Position numbers and translations under genes: made by a program | Notes under the pieces: model-generated | Databases searched by the model: none | Told to the model about the DNA's origin: nothing | Seen by the model: the letters and a program-made list of their open reading frames with translations, nothing else | Assembly: GCA_947499555.1 (NCBI GenBank) | Contig: CANMOU010000003.1 | Coordinates: 186,001-250,000, forward strand | Length of the DNA stretch: 64,000 bases | Source: an uncultured Roseovarius sp. | GTDB lineage: Bacteria; Pseudomonadota; Alphaproteobacteria; Rhodobacterales; Rhodobacteraceae | Direction: 5' to 3' | Part shown: piece by piece, positions 38,208 through 47,420 of the stretch | How positions within the stretch are numbered: position 1 is the first letter of the stretch | Layout: each line of letters starts with the position of its first letter

Positions 38208-39152
38208 CTAATCTTCCATTTCCGCCAGATATTTCTCGGCATCGAGTGCGGCCATGCAGCCCATGCCTGCGGATGTGACAGCCTGGCGATAGATATGGTC
38301 GGTGAGATCTCCGGCGGCGAAAAGCCCGGGGATCGAGGTGCGCGTGCTGCCGGCTTCGACTTTCACATAGTCGCCATGGTGCATCTCAACCTTGCCTTTC
38401 ACCAGCTCGTTGGCGGGCGCGTGGCCGATGGCAATGAACACGCCCTTACAGGCGATCTCTTTGCTTTCACCGGTCTGGTTGTTTTTCACACGTATGCCTG
38501 TCACCCCTTTGGGATTGTCATCGCCCAGCACCTCTTCAAGCTCGTGGAACCAGAGCGGTTCGATCTTCGGATGCTTCAGCAACCGGTCCTGCAGGATCTT
38601 TTCGGCGCGCAACTCGTCGCGGCGATGAATGAGCGTGACTTTTGACGCAAAATTCGTCAGGAAAAGCGCCTCTTCCACAGCCGTATTGCCGCCGCCGATC
38701 ACCACGATTTCCTCACCGCGATAGAAGAACCCGTCGCAGGTCGCGCAGGCCGAGACACCGAAGCCCTTGAACGCTTCCTCAGATGGCAGGCCGAGCCATT
38801 TGGCGCGCGCCCCGGTGGCCAGAATGACGGCGTCGGCTGTGTAGGTGGTGCCGCTGTCTCCTTTCGCCACGAATGGACGGCTCTCCACGTCAAGCTCTGT
38901 GATGATATCGCCGATGATCTCGCAGCCCATCGCCTTGGCATGCGCTTCCATCCGAACCATCAGATCAGGTCCCTGTACCTCGGTGTCGCCGGGCCAGTTC
39001 TCAACTTCTGTGGTGGTCGTGAGCTGGCCACCGGGTTCGATGCCTTGCACCAGGATGGGCGACAGCATCGCGCGAGATGCATATACACCCGCGGTATACC
39101 CCGCCGGGCCGGAGCCAATGATAAGTGCACGTGTGTGACGGGTCTCGCCCAT
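38208..39152 (-). CDS. trxB: Thioredoxin-disulfide reductase
   Basis: Reduces thioredoxin with NADPH through FAD and an active-site disulfide, 314 residues. The FAD loop GSGPAG is at residues 13-18, the redox pair CATC at 136-139, the NADPH loop [10 protein letters not shown] near 155, and the C-terminal FAD motif [10 protein letters not shown] is present. It is divergent from an Lrp-type gene across 210 bp. Similar ferredoxin-NADP reductases lack the CATC pair, so the call is firm. Confidence 0.96.
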   Translation of the reverse strand: MGETRHTRALIIGSGPAGYTAGVYASRAMLSPILVQGIEPGGQLTTTTEVENWPGDTEVQGPDLMVRMEAHAKAMGCEIIGDIITELDVESRPFVAKGDSGTTYTADAVILATGARAKWLGLPSEEAFKGFGVSACATCDGFFYRGEEIVVIGGGNTAVEEALFLTNFASKVTLIHRRDELRAEKILQDRLLKHPKIEPLWFHELEEVLGDDNPKGVTGIRVKNNQTGESKEIACKGVFIAIGHAPANELVKGKVEMHHGDYVKVEAGSTRTSIPGLFAAGDLTDHIYRQAVTSAGMGCMAALDAEKYLAEMED

Positions 39153-39362
39153 GATGTCCCCTTTGCCTGTCCTGCCTGCGCGCCTCTGCGCTTTGAGTCT
39201 GGACAGATATAGCGGTGCTGGCTGGGCAGCGGTAGCCCTGCAAAGCGGCTATGCATCAGGCAATCTCAAATTTTTTCATGAAACGATCTTTCGCAATCGC
39301 GAAATAATATTGCGCGCAACCGTGGTGGTGCTATAACAATCCGCAACGAACGGGGATTTTCA

Positions 39363-39863
39363 ATGCCAGCCACACGCCTTGACGAGATTGATCGAAAGAT
39401 TCTGGCCGAGCTTCAGGCCGATGGCCGGATGACGAATGTTGAATTAGCGCGGCGTGTCGGCATTTCGGCACCACCCTGCTTGCGGCGTGTCCGCACCCTG
39501 GAAGAGATGGGCTATATCCGTGGCTACCACGCCGATGTGGATTCGCGCGAACTTGGGTTCGAGGTGCAGGTCTTTGCGATGGTCGGTCTGCTCAGTCAGG
39601 CCGAGGCAGATCTGACCGCGTTTGAAGCCCGCTGCAACAACTGGCCGCTCGTACGGGAATGCCACATGCTTAACGGCGAAGTGGATTTCATTCTCAAATG
39701 CGTGGCACCGGATTTGTCGACGTTTCAGAGCTTTCTGACCGGCGAATTGACGGCCGCCGACAACGTGGCGTCGGTCAAGACATCGCTTGTAATCCGGGGG
39801 GCCAAGGACGAGCCGGGCGTGCCCTTTGAGGTGCTCGAAGAAAGGCTCAGCAAATCGGCCTAG
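39363..39863 (+). CDS. Lrp/AsnC family transcriptional regulator
   Basis: A 166-residue regulator with an N-terminal winged helix (DEIDRKILAELQADGRMTNV, then ELARRVGISAPPCLRRVRTL, residues 7-45) and a C-terminal RAM ligand-sensing domain (about 70-155). Lrp-type proteins respond to amino acids and act as feast/famine regulators. Its position divergent from trxB does not prove that trxB is a target. Confidence 0.92.
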   Translation: MPATRLDEIDRKILAELQADGRMTNVELARRVGISAPPCLRRVRTLEEMGYIRGYHADVDSRELGFEVQVFAMVGLLSQAEADLTAFEARCNNWPLVRECHMLNGEVDFILKCVAPDLSTFQSFLTGELTAADNVASVKTSLVIRGAKDEPGVPFEVLEERLSKSA

Positions 39864-39878
39864 GGCCGGACGTCTCGC

Positions 39879-40655
39879 TCAGAAAAGATCACTCGGTAGC
39901 CGCAGGTAGCGCGTATTGCCGAATTCGCTGGGCCGCGTGATATGCGGGAACATCGACATGAAGAGCGACAGGGCATTCTGGCCCATGTTGCGCTCGAAAG
40001 CATTGCCGGGATGGAATGACTCCATCTCAAGGCCCGCAGCGGTGATGATCGCGTGCTGCGACAGGCAAATGTGGTAAACCGAGACCGGACGTTGTGGCGT
40101 GATCTCAATCACGTTGAGCCCATCGGCCAGATCGCAGGCCGGCGTCAGCATCTGATCACCTGCCATGCTGTCACGCAGACCTTCGGGGCGCGACATGATC
40201 CGCGCGCCGGGCCCAGCCATCAGATTTGCTTCCGGGCGTCCAAGACCGAAGGCTTCGGGCATCACGCGTGTCATCCGGCATGATCTTGGATCAATGCCCG
40301 GTGCCTGTGGGATCAGGGTCATTGAGCCAACCCACAAGACCGGCAGTGGCCCATTGTCTTTCGTATTAACTTCCATGCCGGGCACGAGGTCTTCAATCGC
40401 CATACGACCGCGCGGCGTATTGATCAAAGTGCCGCGGGAAAAAGCAGAGAACGCCGCTTCGAACTTGGGCAGGGCAGGGCCAATCTGTTCGCGATACTCA
40501 GGCGTGCCATCGCCGCGCAGAAATCCGATCTGAAACCGGCGCATGGGGCGCTGGTTTCGGTCTGGCTGAGGGACATAAGCCTGACCGAAACCATTATCTT
40601 TTTCTCTGATCCGGGAAGCTGCCGGGACCTGGGCAGCCAAGGAGGGGGTAGTCAT
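39879..40655 (-). CDS. Hint-domain protein with no catalytic cysteine
   Basis: A 258-residue protein of the Hint_2 (hedgehog/intein-like) family common in Rhodobacterales. The Hint domain begins at AFSRGTLINTPRGRMAIEDL (about residues 71-90) and ends with the VSVYHICLSQHAIITAAGLE region that forms the second half of the fold. The position normally held by the cysteine nucleophile (CF..GT) is alanine 71 here, so classical self-cleavage is not expected. A proline-rich, polar N terminus precedes it. No signal peptide is seen. Function unknown. Confidence 0.82.
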   Translation of the reverse strand: MTTPSLAAQVPAASRIREKDNGFGQAYVPQPDRNQRPMRRFQIGFLRGDGTPEYREQIGPALPKFEAAFSAFSRGTLINTPRGRMAIEDLVPGMEVNTKDNGPLPVLWVGSMTLIPQAPGIDPRSCRMTRVMPEAFGLGRPEANLMAGPGARIMSRPEGLRDSMAGDQMLTPACDLADGLNVIEITPQRPVSVYHICLSQHAIITAAGLEMESFHPGNAFERNMGQNALSLFMSMFPHITRPSEFGNTRYLRLPSDLF

Positions 40656-40891
40656 GTTGCGTCACCATACTCTTGGCATCACAACCGCGTCGGCCCCCAC
40701 CGACAACGACAGTCAGATGTTTAAAAATTCAACTTCGTTACGTCATCAACACTATGGGGATTTGCCCAAGTTTCACCAAATTTGAGCAAGAATTGTTCAA
40801 GCCGCCGGGACAATTACGCAGGCTTTCGAAGGATTGTCGGGCCCCCATAAACCAAGCCGCCACAATTCGCCTCTAAAGGTTTCCGAATCGT

Positions 40892-40919
40892 AAAGACCGC
40901 CCCCGAAGGAGCGGTCTTT
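40892..40919 (-). terminator. Hairpin downstream of the small gene
   Basis: AAAGACCGC (40892-40900) and GCGGTCTTT (40911-40919) form a perfect 9-bp stem with a 10-base loop, 50 bases after the stop of the small minus-strand gene. TTT at the stem end can act as the T-run in either direction. Confidence 0.6.
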
Positions 40920-40969
40920 GGTGTGTGCCTGTGTGATCTGCCTCTGGCGCTGGGGGAGAATCTGGAGGG

Positions 40970-41101
40970 TTAGGCGGATTTCTTTGCGGCTCGGACCTGT
41001 GTCGTTGCCTTTTCGGTTTTGCGCACAGCGCGGTGAAATGGCAGCGCCACATTCGTGTGGCGACTTGTCTCAAGGATTGATGCCATCCAACGTTTCTTCA
41101 T
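40970..41101 (-). CDS. Small basic protein of 43 residues
   Basis: On the minus strand an ATG at 41101 with AGAGGA 6 bases upstream opens a frame of 43 residues. It begins MKKRWMASILETSRHTNVAL, continues PFHRAVRKTEK and ends in VRAAKKSA before a TAA stop. It is very basic, with one possible amphipathic helix. The good ribosome binding site, sensible composition and downstream hairpin argue that it is translated. I do not assign a family, though its pattern (KKRWM.S near the start, LPF in the middle) feels like a conserved small Rhodobacteraceae protein. Confidence 0.55.
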   Translation of the reverse strand: MKKRWMASILETSRHTNVALPFHRAVRKTEKATTQVRAAKKSA

Positions 41102-41397
41102 TACCTGTCCTCTCGTTCTTGGTGCCGCCTCTGCGTGCGGGCTGTTTGCTGAGATCAGTATGGTCGCGATTTAAGGCCATGTTTTGTCGGCCACAGAAAA
41201 GTCGGAAAAAATTATTCCTGTCCGCATTTCGGATTTGGGCGGTTCAAATCAAATTCTCTTAAATACATGAATTATAATGGTAAATGTTGATGAAACTCAT
41301 CCAATTCTCGCAAAATCGGCTTACTGTTTCCGCAAATGAGGCAAACTTGTGATGGGTCTTGCCGATATCCTGCCGCAATCAAGGTAGCTGGTCGAAG

Positions 41398-42153
41398 CTA
41401 CAGGCGAATAGCTGAAATCAGGCGGCCGTAGTCAACATCACCATCATGTGTCGCCCGCCGATACGAATAAAACCGCTCAGGGTCGCTATAGGTGCAATGC
41501 CGGATCCATTCGGCCTGACCGACATCTGCCTGCCGTAACCGGTGCAACCCGTAGCCTGGCAGATCAAAATGGTATTTGCCGTTCTCCCCATTGCCAAAAA
41601 ACCGGCTGTTCGCGGCATCGTCATCCATGAACCGTTCAAGAAACTCCGGCCCGACCTCATAGGCCTGTTGACTGATCGACGGCCCGATGACCGCGGTGAT
41701 CCGTGCGCGCTTGGCGCCGAGTTTTTCCATGGCGTCAACCGTGGCTTCCAAGACACCGTCAAGCGCTCCGCGCCAGCCCGCATGCGCGGCGCCGATCACG
41801 CCTGCTTTGGAGTCGGCAAAGAGCACCGGCTGGCAGTCGGCGGTCAGAATACCCAAGGCCACACCCGGCGTGGCCGATACCATTGCGTCAGCCTTGGGGC
41901 GCTCCCGATGCGCGCCGTTGATCACCTCGACATCCGCGGAATGGATTTGATGGACGGTGAACAGCTTTTCCACCTCCAGTCCCATCGCATCGGCGACGCG
42001 GGCGCGATTTATGGCGACAATTTCTGCCTGATCGGAAGACCCTTGCCCGCAGTTCAAGCCGGAAAAGACGCCAGACGATGCACCGCCTTTGCGGGTAAAG
42101 AAGCCGTGGCGAAACGGGTGCAGGTCGTCATGTGTCAGAATTTCGAGGGTCAT
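41398..42153 (-). CDS. pgeF: Peptidoglycan editing factor PgeF (laccase-domain, YfiH family)
   Basis: A 251-residue protein of the former multicopper-oxidase-like YfiH family, now known to remove wrongly incorporated residues from peptidoglycan precursors. The conserved zinc-site residues are visible in HQIHSADVEVI (near residue 68), LTADCQPVLF (near 105) and GAAHAGWRGALDGVLE (near 122). Its ATG overlaps the stop of the preceding midA-like gene, and lgt lies before that, forming a three-gene operon. Confidence 0.92.
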   Translation of the reverse strand: MTLEILTHDDLHPFRHGFFTRKGGASSGVFSGLNCGQGSSDQAEIVAINRARVADAMGLEVEKLFTVHQIHSADVEVINGAHRERPKADAMVSATPGVALGILTADCQPVLFADSKAGVIGAAHAGWRGALDGVLEATVDAMEKLGAKRARITAVIGPSISQQAYEVGPEFLERFMDDDAANSRFFGNGENGKYHFDLPGYGLHRLRQADVGQAEWIRHCTYSDPERFYSYRRATHDGDVDYGRLISAIRL

Positions 42154-43220
42154 GTATCCAGACCTGGCGGAGGAGCGGCGGATTCGGGGTAAAGCGCCAT
42201 CACCTTGAAGAGCGTCCCCATTTCCTCGGCATGGGTCAAGCGCCGATGTGCCGCGAGATGCGCGTCAAGCGATGCCCCGGTCATCTGTTTGGCCAGAGCC
42301 TGCGCCCGAGGCGTTATGCCAAGCCGCTCCAAAAACACGCCTTGCGGTGTGAGCCGCGTGTGACAACACCCCGGTGTCAGCCCAAGAGCCAACGCCTCAA
42401 AATCGACATGAGCGCTTAGATCAGCTTCGCCCGGGGCGTCAAAGATCGACGTGACCTCATGATCCTTCACGGCTTGAAGCGTGTCTCCAAGCGATCGCCA
42501 GTCGCCATAATCGATCACAAGCGCCGCGCCACCATGCTGTGCAATGCGCTGGGAAAGCGCCGTCGCGATGGACGCTGAATTCTGTGCAACTTCGATCAGA
42601 TCGCCCTCTTTGGTGTCCTCAAGCCGATGGGCAACCATCTCATTGGAATGGGGGGCACCCAGGCCCAGCGTGAATGCATCGTCTTCGACGCCAACCAGCC
42701 GCTCACACCATCCACTGCCTGCACGCTGGAACTGCCGGATTGGCAAGGCGTCGAAAAACTCATTGGCGACGACAAAAAGCGGCATCGCCGGAAGAGTATC
42801 CACACTGTCATGCCAATGAAGGTCCGCACGGGCCAGTGTCTTGGCTTGAACTGCGCGCAGTGCCGGTGAGGTCTCAACCAGATGAACGCCGCCAAGCGCG
42901 TTGTGAAATCCCGGTACTTTTTGGGTCGCGCGCAGAATATCCGCAAGGAGTGTGCCGCGGCCCGGTCCAAGCTCTGCCAGGGCAAAATTGCGGGCTGCCC
43001 CCTGATCCATCCAGGTTTGTGCAAGGCATAGCCCCACAAGTTCGCCGAACATCTGGCTGATTTCCGGCGCTGTCACAAAGTCCCCCGCCGCGCCAAACGG
43101 ATCATTTGTGCTGTAGTAGCCATGCTCGGGATGCATCAGACACGCGGACATGTAAGTATCAAGCCGCATTGGGCCAGTTGCCGTGATCTGCGTTTTTAGA
43201 AGATCGCCCAGAGCGGTCAT
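42150..43220 (-). CDS. MidA-type SAM-dependent methyltransferase
   Basis: A 356-residue class I methyltransferase of the MidA/NDUFAF7 family, which in mitochondria methylates a complex I subunit during assembly. Typical segments are [20 protein letters not shown] (residues 18-37), [16 protein letters not shown] (46-61), the SAM motif [13 protein letters not shown] near 87 and [13 protein letters not shown]. The ATG at 43220 overlaps the lgt stop by four bases, which fixes the start. It is followed by pgeF with the same overlap. Confidence 0.92.
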   Translation of the reverse strand: MTALGDLLKTQITATGPMRLDTYMSACLMHPEHGYYSTNDPFGAAGDFVTAPEISQMFGELVGLCLAQTWMDQGAARNFALAELGPGRGTLLADILRATQKVPGFHNALGGVHLVETSPALRAVQAKTLARADLHWHDSVDTLPAMPLFVVANEFFDALPIRQFQRAGSGWCERLVGVEDDAFTLGLGAPHSNEMVAHRLEDTKEGDLIEVAQNSASIATALSQRIAQHGGAALVIDYGDWRSLGDTLQAVKDHEVTSIFDAPGEADLSAHVDFEALALGLTPGCCHTRLTPQGVFLERLGITPRAQALAKQMTGASLDAHLAAHRRLTHAEEMGTLFKVMALYPESAAPPPGLDT

Positions 43221-44122
43221 TCGGCCAGAGCCATGCGCGCCTGACGCCGCGCCCGCATCAGCATATAGATGCCGAAAGCAATCATCGGGATGCAAAGTAT
43301 CTGCCCCATGGTAAGGCCGTACCCGTCGAGATGCCAGGCCAGGCCAAGGGGATTGCCCGGGCTGACAAACTGGGCGTCCGGTTGGCGGACGAACTCGACA
43401 AGAAACCGGCCAACCCCGTACCCGATGAAGAAGAGGCCGGTAATTGCGCCCACCTGTTTCAGCGCGCCACGCCGGTACCCAAGATAGACAAGCACGGCAA
43501 ACAGGATCAGCCCTTCAAGCAAGGCTTCGTAAAGCTGCGAGGGATGACGGGCACAAAGGCCTGCGGCAATGCCCGCGCAATCTTGCGCGGCGGCACCCGG
43601 AAAGATGACACCCCACGGCAAATCTGTGGGGCGCCCCCAAAGCTCGGCATTGATGAAATTGGCCAGACGCCCAAGCAGCAATCCAACAGGTGTCACCATG
43701 CAAAGCACATCGGCCACGGACAGCCAGGGGATGCCATTGCGCCAGGAAAACACGACGCAGGCGATGATCACGCCGATGAGGCCGCCGTGAAAAGACATGC
43801 CGCCTTGCCAGACCATAAGAATCTCGGAGGGGTTTGAGAGATAATAGGCCGGTTGATAAAACAGCACAAAGCCAAGCCGCCCGCCCAGGATCACGCCAAG
43901 GATCACCCAGGTGGCCAGGTCTTCGACCTGTTTGACTGTCATCGGTGCTGTGTCATTGCGCCAAAGATGCGCGCGCTTGACGGTTTGAACAACCAGCCAC
44001 CATCCGATCAAAATCCCAACGATATAGGACAGCGCGTACCATCTCAGGGCGATCTCATAGCCAAAGATGCTAAAAGCAAAGGCATCTGATGAAATCTCGG
44101 GGAAGGGGATGGCTGCGCGCAT
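43217..44122 (-). CDS. lgt: Prolipoprotein diacylglyceryl transferase
   Basis: Attaches diacylglycerol to the lipobox cysteine of lipoproteins at the inner membrane, 301 residues. About seven hydrophobic segments are seen, with the conserved [10 protein letters not shown] near residue 103 and the Lgt signature [20 protein letters not shown] near 150. It heads the lgt-midA-pgeF operon and is divergent from ubiK. Confidence 0.96.
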   Translation of the reverse strand: MRAAIPFPEISSDAFAFSIFGYEIALRWYALSYIVGILIGWWLVVQTVKRAHLWRNDTAPMTVKQVEDLATWVILGVILGGRLGFVLFYQPAYYLSNPSEILMVWQGGMSFHGGLIGVIIACVVFSWRNGIPWLSVADVLCMVTPVGLLLGRLANFINAELWGRPTDLPWGVIFPGAAAQDCAGIAAGLCARHPSQLYEALLEGLILFAVLVYLGYRRGALKQVGAITGLFFIGYGVGRFLVEFVRQPDAQFVSPGNPLGLAWHLDGYGLTMGQILCIPMIAFGIYMLMRARRQARMALAE

Positions 44123-44220
44123 AGAGGCCTCATTCTGATTGCGGCTGCGACGTTAGCGACCTTGCTCGCCACCGCGTCAAAACCCATATAGGGATCAAAT
44201 GTAAGCCCGGAGCAATCCCA

Positions 44221-44466
44221 ATGCAGACACGCAACAAGGTTTTGGACGATTTATCGCAACTGATGACCAATGCAATGGGCGTGGCCCAAGGCGCCAAGCA
44301 GGAAGCGGATACCGCGATGCGTTCGTTGATTGATCGCTGGTTGGCTGACCGTGATTTCGTGACACGTGAGGAATTCGACGCCGTACGTGCCATGGCGCAG
44401 AAGGCGCGCGAGGAAAACGAAGCTTTGAAGGCGCGGATTGAGGCGCTGGAAAACACCAAGTCATAA
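44221..44466 (+). CDS. ubiK: Ubiquinone biosynthesis accessory factor UbiK (BMFP)
   Basis: An 81-residue protein of the BMFP/YqiC family. The N-terminal amphipathic helix is followed by the strongly conserved DFVTREEFDAVRAMAQKARE and a C-terminal coiled coil that trimerises. UbiK assists aerobic ubiquinone synthesis, probably with UbiJ. It is divergent from lgt. Confidence 0.92.
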   Translation: MQTRNKVLDDLSQLMTNAMGVAQGAKQEADTAMRSLIDRWLADRDFVTREEFDAVRAMAQKAREENEALKARIEALENTKS

Positions 44467-44581
44467 CTCCCATCATTTCGTCCACGTATTTGGGTGATTG
44501 AGCCACACTCCGTTCGGGTCGTGGCCCCTCTGATGTTGTCTCACGGCCAAAAAGCCGTTTAAATGCAACAGGGGAGCGCGA

Positions 44582-46465
44582 ATGGCCGGTATCGAACTTA
44601 CACTTGAAATGTCCGTGGTCCTCGGGTTGCTGGCGTTTACCATTTTTCTTTTCGTGTCCGAGATTGTGCGCATCGATCTCGCTGCGATCATGATCATGGT
44701 GCTGTTGGGGCTGCTGAGCCAGCATCCCTCTCTGACCAATCTCGCCGATACAAGCCATCTGTTTGATGGCTTCGCGTCTAACGCCGTAATTTCCATCATC
44801 GCAGTCATGATCGTCGGGGCAGGTCTCGATAAGACCGGGATCATGAGCAAAGTGGCCTCGGTGATCCTCAAATACGGCGGTAAAACCGAAGCGCGCATCA
44901 TACCCATCGTTTCCGGCACGGTCGGTGTCATTTCTTCTTTCATGCAGAACGTCGGGGCGGCGGCCCTCTTTCTTCCTGTTGTCAGCCGCATCTCGGTGCG
45001 GACCGAACTGCCGCTCTCCCGTCTTTTGATGCCCATGGGGTTCTGCGCCATCCTGGGCGGCACAATGACCATGGTTGGCTCGTCGCCGCTTATTCTGCTC
45101 AATGACCTGCTGCTCAATGCCAATGACATGCTGCCTGATGGCGAGAAGATGCAGCCATTCGGTCTCTTCTCCGTGACGCCCATTGGTTTGTGTCTGATCG
45201 TGACCGGAATTCTCTATTTTACACTCTTCGGACGCTGGGTTTTGCCATCAGGTCAATCCAGTGACGACGCCACCAGTGCGCAGTCCCTGAAAGAGTATTT
45301 GAAAAACATATACGGCCTGCAGACCGACATCTTTGAGATATCTATCCCCACCGGGCATCCCTGCGAAGGACAGACCTTTGACGCGATGATGCAGAAGTAT
45401 CACGTCTACATTATCGGCAGCTCTTACCAGGGTAAGCGGTGGTTCGCGCCCGTCATACAAACGCCCATCGAAACACCATGTCGTCTGGCGGTGCTGGGCA
45501 GATCGCGCGTGATCCGACAGATGGTTCTGGAAGAAGGGTTCACCCTTCATAGCGAGCTTGATGTCTTTGCCGAGGATTACGCACCCACCAAGTCGGGCGT
45601 TGCGGAAATGGTGATCCCACCAGGATCAAGCGTCATCGGCAAATGCGCCCATGACCTGATTTTCCGCAAGACCTATGGGGCCAGCCTTCTCGCAATCCAC
45701 CGCGACGAAGAAACCATGAGCTATGTTGAAACCGAAGACCATGCACCCACAGCAGTTGGTGAGGTGCCGTTTCACGCCGGGGACACACTGGTCATTCACT
45801 CGACATGGGACGCGCTCATGCGGCTCACGCGCAACCCCGATTTTGTCGTCGTGACCACGGAATTCCCCCATGAAGAACTACGCCCCTCCAAAGTGGGTTG
45901 GGCCCTGTTTTTCTTCCTTTTGTCCCTAGGCATGATCCTTTTCACGGATGTGCTCTTGTCCTTGTGCCTGCTCACCGGGGCCGTCGGCATGATCGTCACA
46001 CGGGTGGTTGAGATTGATGAGGCCTACCGCGCCGTGAGCTGGAGCACGATCTTCCTGCTGGCGAGTCTTATACCTTTGGGGCAAGCCGTCCAGGCGACCG
46101 GGACGGCGGAATGGATTGCCAGCCAGATCCTGACCTTGTTGAACGGCTGGCCCAACTGGGCGCTTCAGGCGGGGCTTGCGGTGCTGGCAACGGTGTTCAC
46201 GCTGGTGATGTCCAATGTGGGTGCCACGGTGCTTCTTGTGCCGTTGGCTGTTTCAATTGCTGCAGCGGCAGGGGCAGATCCTGCGCTGTTCGCACTGACG
46301 GTTGCAATCTCGACCTCCAATTCCTTTCTGATCCCTACGCATCAGGTCAATGCCCTGATCATGGGGCCAGCGGGCTACAAAGTGACGGATTTCATCAAAG
46401 GTGGCGGGATCATGACGATCCTGTTCCTTGTTGTTTCCCTCGCCGTGATGAACGTCTTTTACTGA
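44582..46465 (+). CDS. SLC13-family anion permease with TrkA-C domains
   Basis: A 627-residue transporter of the divalent anion/sodium symporter (SLC13/CitT-like) type. Membrane helices occupy about 10-70, 90-215 and 435-627. The middle (about 225-415) holds two soluble TrkA-C (RCK_C) domains, visible as EISIPTGHPCEGQTFDAM and EMVIPPGSSVIGKCAHDLIF. This architecture is found in putative sulfate or organic-anion carriers. The substrate is not known. The start at 44582 has AGGGGAGC upstream. Nothing adjacent suggests a pathway. Confidence 0.9.
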   Translation: MAGIELTLEMSVVLGLLAFTIFLFVSEIVRIDLAAIMIMVLLGLLSQHPSLTNLADTSHLFDGFASNAVISIIAVMIVGAGLDKTGIMSKVASVILKYGGKTEARIIPIVSGTVGVISSFMQNVGAAALFLPVVSRISVRTELPLSRLLMPMGFCAILGGTMTMVGSSPLILLNDLLLNANDMLPDGEKMQPFGLFSVTPIGLCLIVTGILYFTLFGRWVLPSGQSSDDATSAQSLKEYLKNIYGLQTDIFEISIPTGHPCEGQTFDAMMQKYHVYIIGSSYQGKRWFAPVIQTPIETPCRLAVLGRSRVIRQMVLEEGFTLHSELDVFAEDYAPTKSGVAEMVIPPGSSVIGKCAHDLIFRKTYGASLLAIHRDEETMSYVETEDHAPTAVGEVPFHAGDTLVIHSTWDALMRLTRNPDFVVVTTEFPHEELRPSKVGWALFFFLLSLGMILFTDVLLSLCLLTGAVGMIVTRVVEIDEAYRAVSWSTIFLLASLIPLGQAVQATGTAEWIASQILTLLNGWPNWALQAGLAVLATVFTLVMSNVGATVLLVPLAVSIAAAAGADPALFALTVAISTSNSFLIPTHQVNALIMGPAGYKVTDFIKGGGIMTILFLVVSLAVMNVFY

Positions 46466-46528
46466 TCCGAACTGCCACATTTGGTCATTCGACGTCTGGC
46501 TGTGCTGTATTTTGATGGCGATTTGAAG

Positions 46529-46557
46529 TCATCCACAACTTATTGCGGTTATCCCCA
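46529..46557. other. Two near-consensus DnaA boxes
   Basis: TCATCCACA (46529-46537) and TTATCCCCA (46549-46557) each differ by one base from the DnaA box TTATCCACA and lie on the same strand 20 bp apart, in the gap before the YbjN gene. Two boxes do not make an origin. They may titrate DnaA, or mean nothing. Confidence 0.35.
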
Positions 46558-46693
46558 AGAAATAGCTTTACAGGTCGTCTGATAGGCCCCACCATATTTG
46601 GTAGGACAGTGGGACATCGCCCCTGAACCTAGAGCAGACACCGAGCGATAGCGGCTCTGCCAGCCCGTCGCTACAACAACAAGAGGTGGCGCT

Positions 46694-47194
46694 ATGGCAT
46701 TATCAGAGCAGTTTCTTCATGAAGACCTTCACCCCATCGATATTGTCGAGCACCTAGCCGAACACCATGACTGGGATTTCGACCGCATTGCCGATGATCA
46801 GATCGCAATGGCCGTCGAAGGCCAGTGGCGCACGTATTCCGTGACGCTGGCCTGGTCGGGGTTCGATGAAACCCTGCGGATGGTTTGCACCTTCGAGATG
46901 GAGCCCCCGGAAGACAAGCTGCCTGTGCTGTATGAGCTTCTCAACAGCGTCAATGATCAATGCTGGGCCGGGGCATTCAGCTATTGGGCGGAGCAAAAGC
47001 TGATGGTCTACCGCTACGGCCTCATCATGGCTGGCGGGCAGGGTGTGGCACCTGAGCAGGTCGATACGCTCATAGGTGCCGCGGTCCTCAGCGCAGAGCG
47101 GTACTACCCGGCCTTTCAACTGGCGGTTTGGGGTGGCAGAAGCCCCGAAGAGGCCATGCAGATCGCCATCGCCGAAGCGTACGGGCGCGCATAA
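46694..47194 (+). CDS. YbjN-domain protein
   Basis: A 166-residue protein of the YbjN (type III secretion chaperone-like) fold, with the acidic DIVEHLAEHHDWDFDRIADD at about residues 17-36 and LLNSVNDQCWAGAFSYWAEQ near 82. The family is widespread in Rhodobacteraceae. Its function is not firmly known, though it may act as a chaperone-like regulator. AGAGGTGG precedes the ATG. It is usually near ubiK and proC in related genomes, in my recollection. Here an SLC13 permease and a SUFU gene separate them. Confidence 0.88.
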   Translation: MALSEQFLHEDLHPIDIVEHLAEHHDWDFDRIADDQIAMAVEGQWRTYSVTLAWSGFDETLRMVCTFEMEPPEDKLPVLYELLNSVNDQCWAGAFSYWAEQKLMVYRYGLIMAGGQGVAPEQVDTLIGAAVLSAERYYPAFQLAVWGGRSPEEAMQIAIAEAYGRA

Positions 47195-47217
47195 GCATCA
47201 CTCACGGACCGACGCAG

Positions 47218-47246
47218 AAGGGCGGGCTCTGGCTCGCCCTTTGGTG
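47218..47246 (+). terminator. Intrinsic terminator after the YbjN gene
   Basis: AAGGGCGGGC (47218-47227), loop TCTG, then GCTCGCCCTT (47232-47241) forms a 10-bp stem with one G-T pair, followed by TGG. It starts 24 bases after the stop. Confidence 0.75.
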
Positions 47247-47420
47247 TTAGAAGGACAGTTTTCGGCGAGGTTCTAACCGTACTGATTTTTGCGCATCCTG
47301 CAGCGGGCAACAGGGTTGTTCAGGGTCCACAGTCCCGACGGTGTAAGTCATACAAAGGTCCGTTCTTCGAAAATTGCCTAAAGCTCCACGGCAAAGTAGA
47401 AGTTTATTGAACAAATTTGG

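Larger units (their letters stand above)
40656..41397. other. Long intergenic region, one small gene inside
   Basis: The 742 bases between the Hint gene and pgeF contain a small minus-strand gene (40970-41101) and a hairpin (40892-40919), listed separately. The rest (40656-40890 and 41102-41397) is comparatively AT-rich, holds promoter regions and shows no other gene I can support. Confidence 0.5.

Noticed and set aside
46529-46557. Replication origin
   Set aside because: Only two imperfect DnaA boxes, with no AT-rich unwinding region and no dnaA, parAB or gidA genes nearby.
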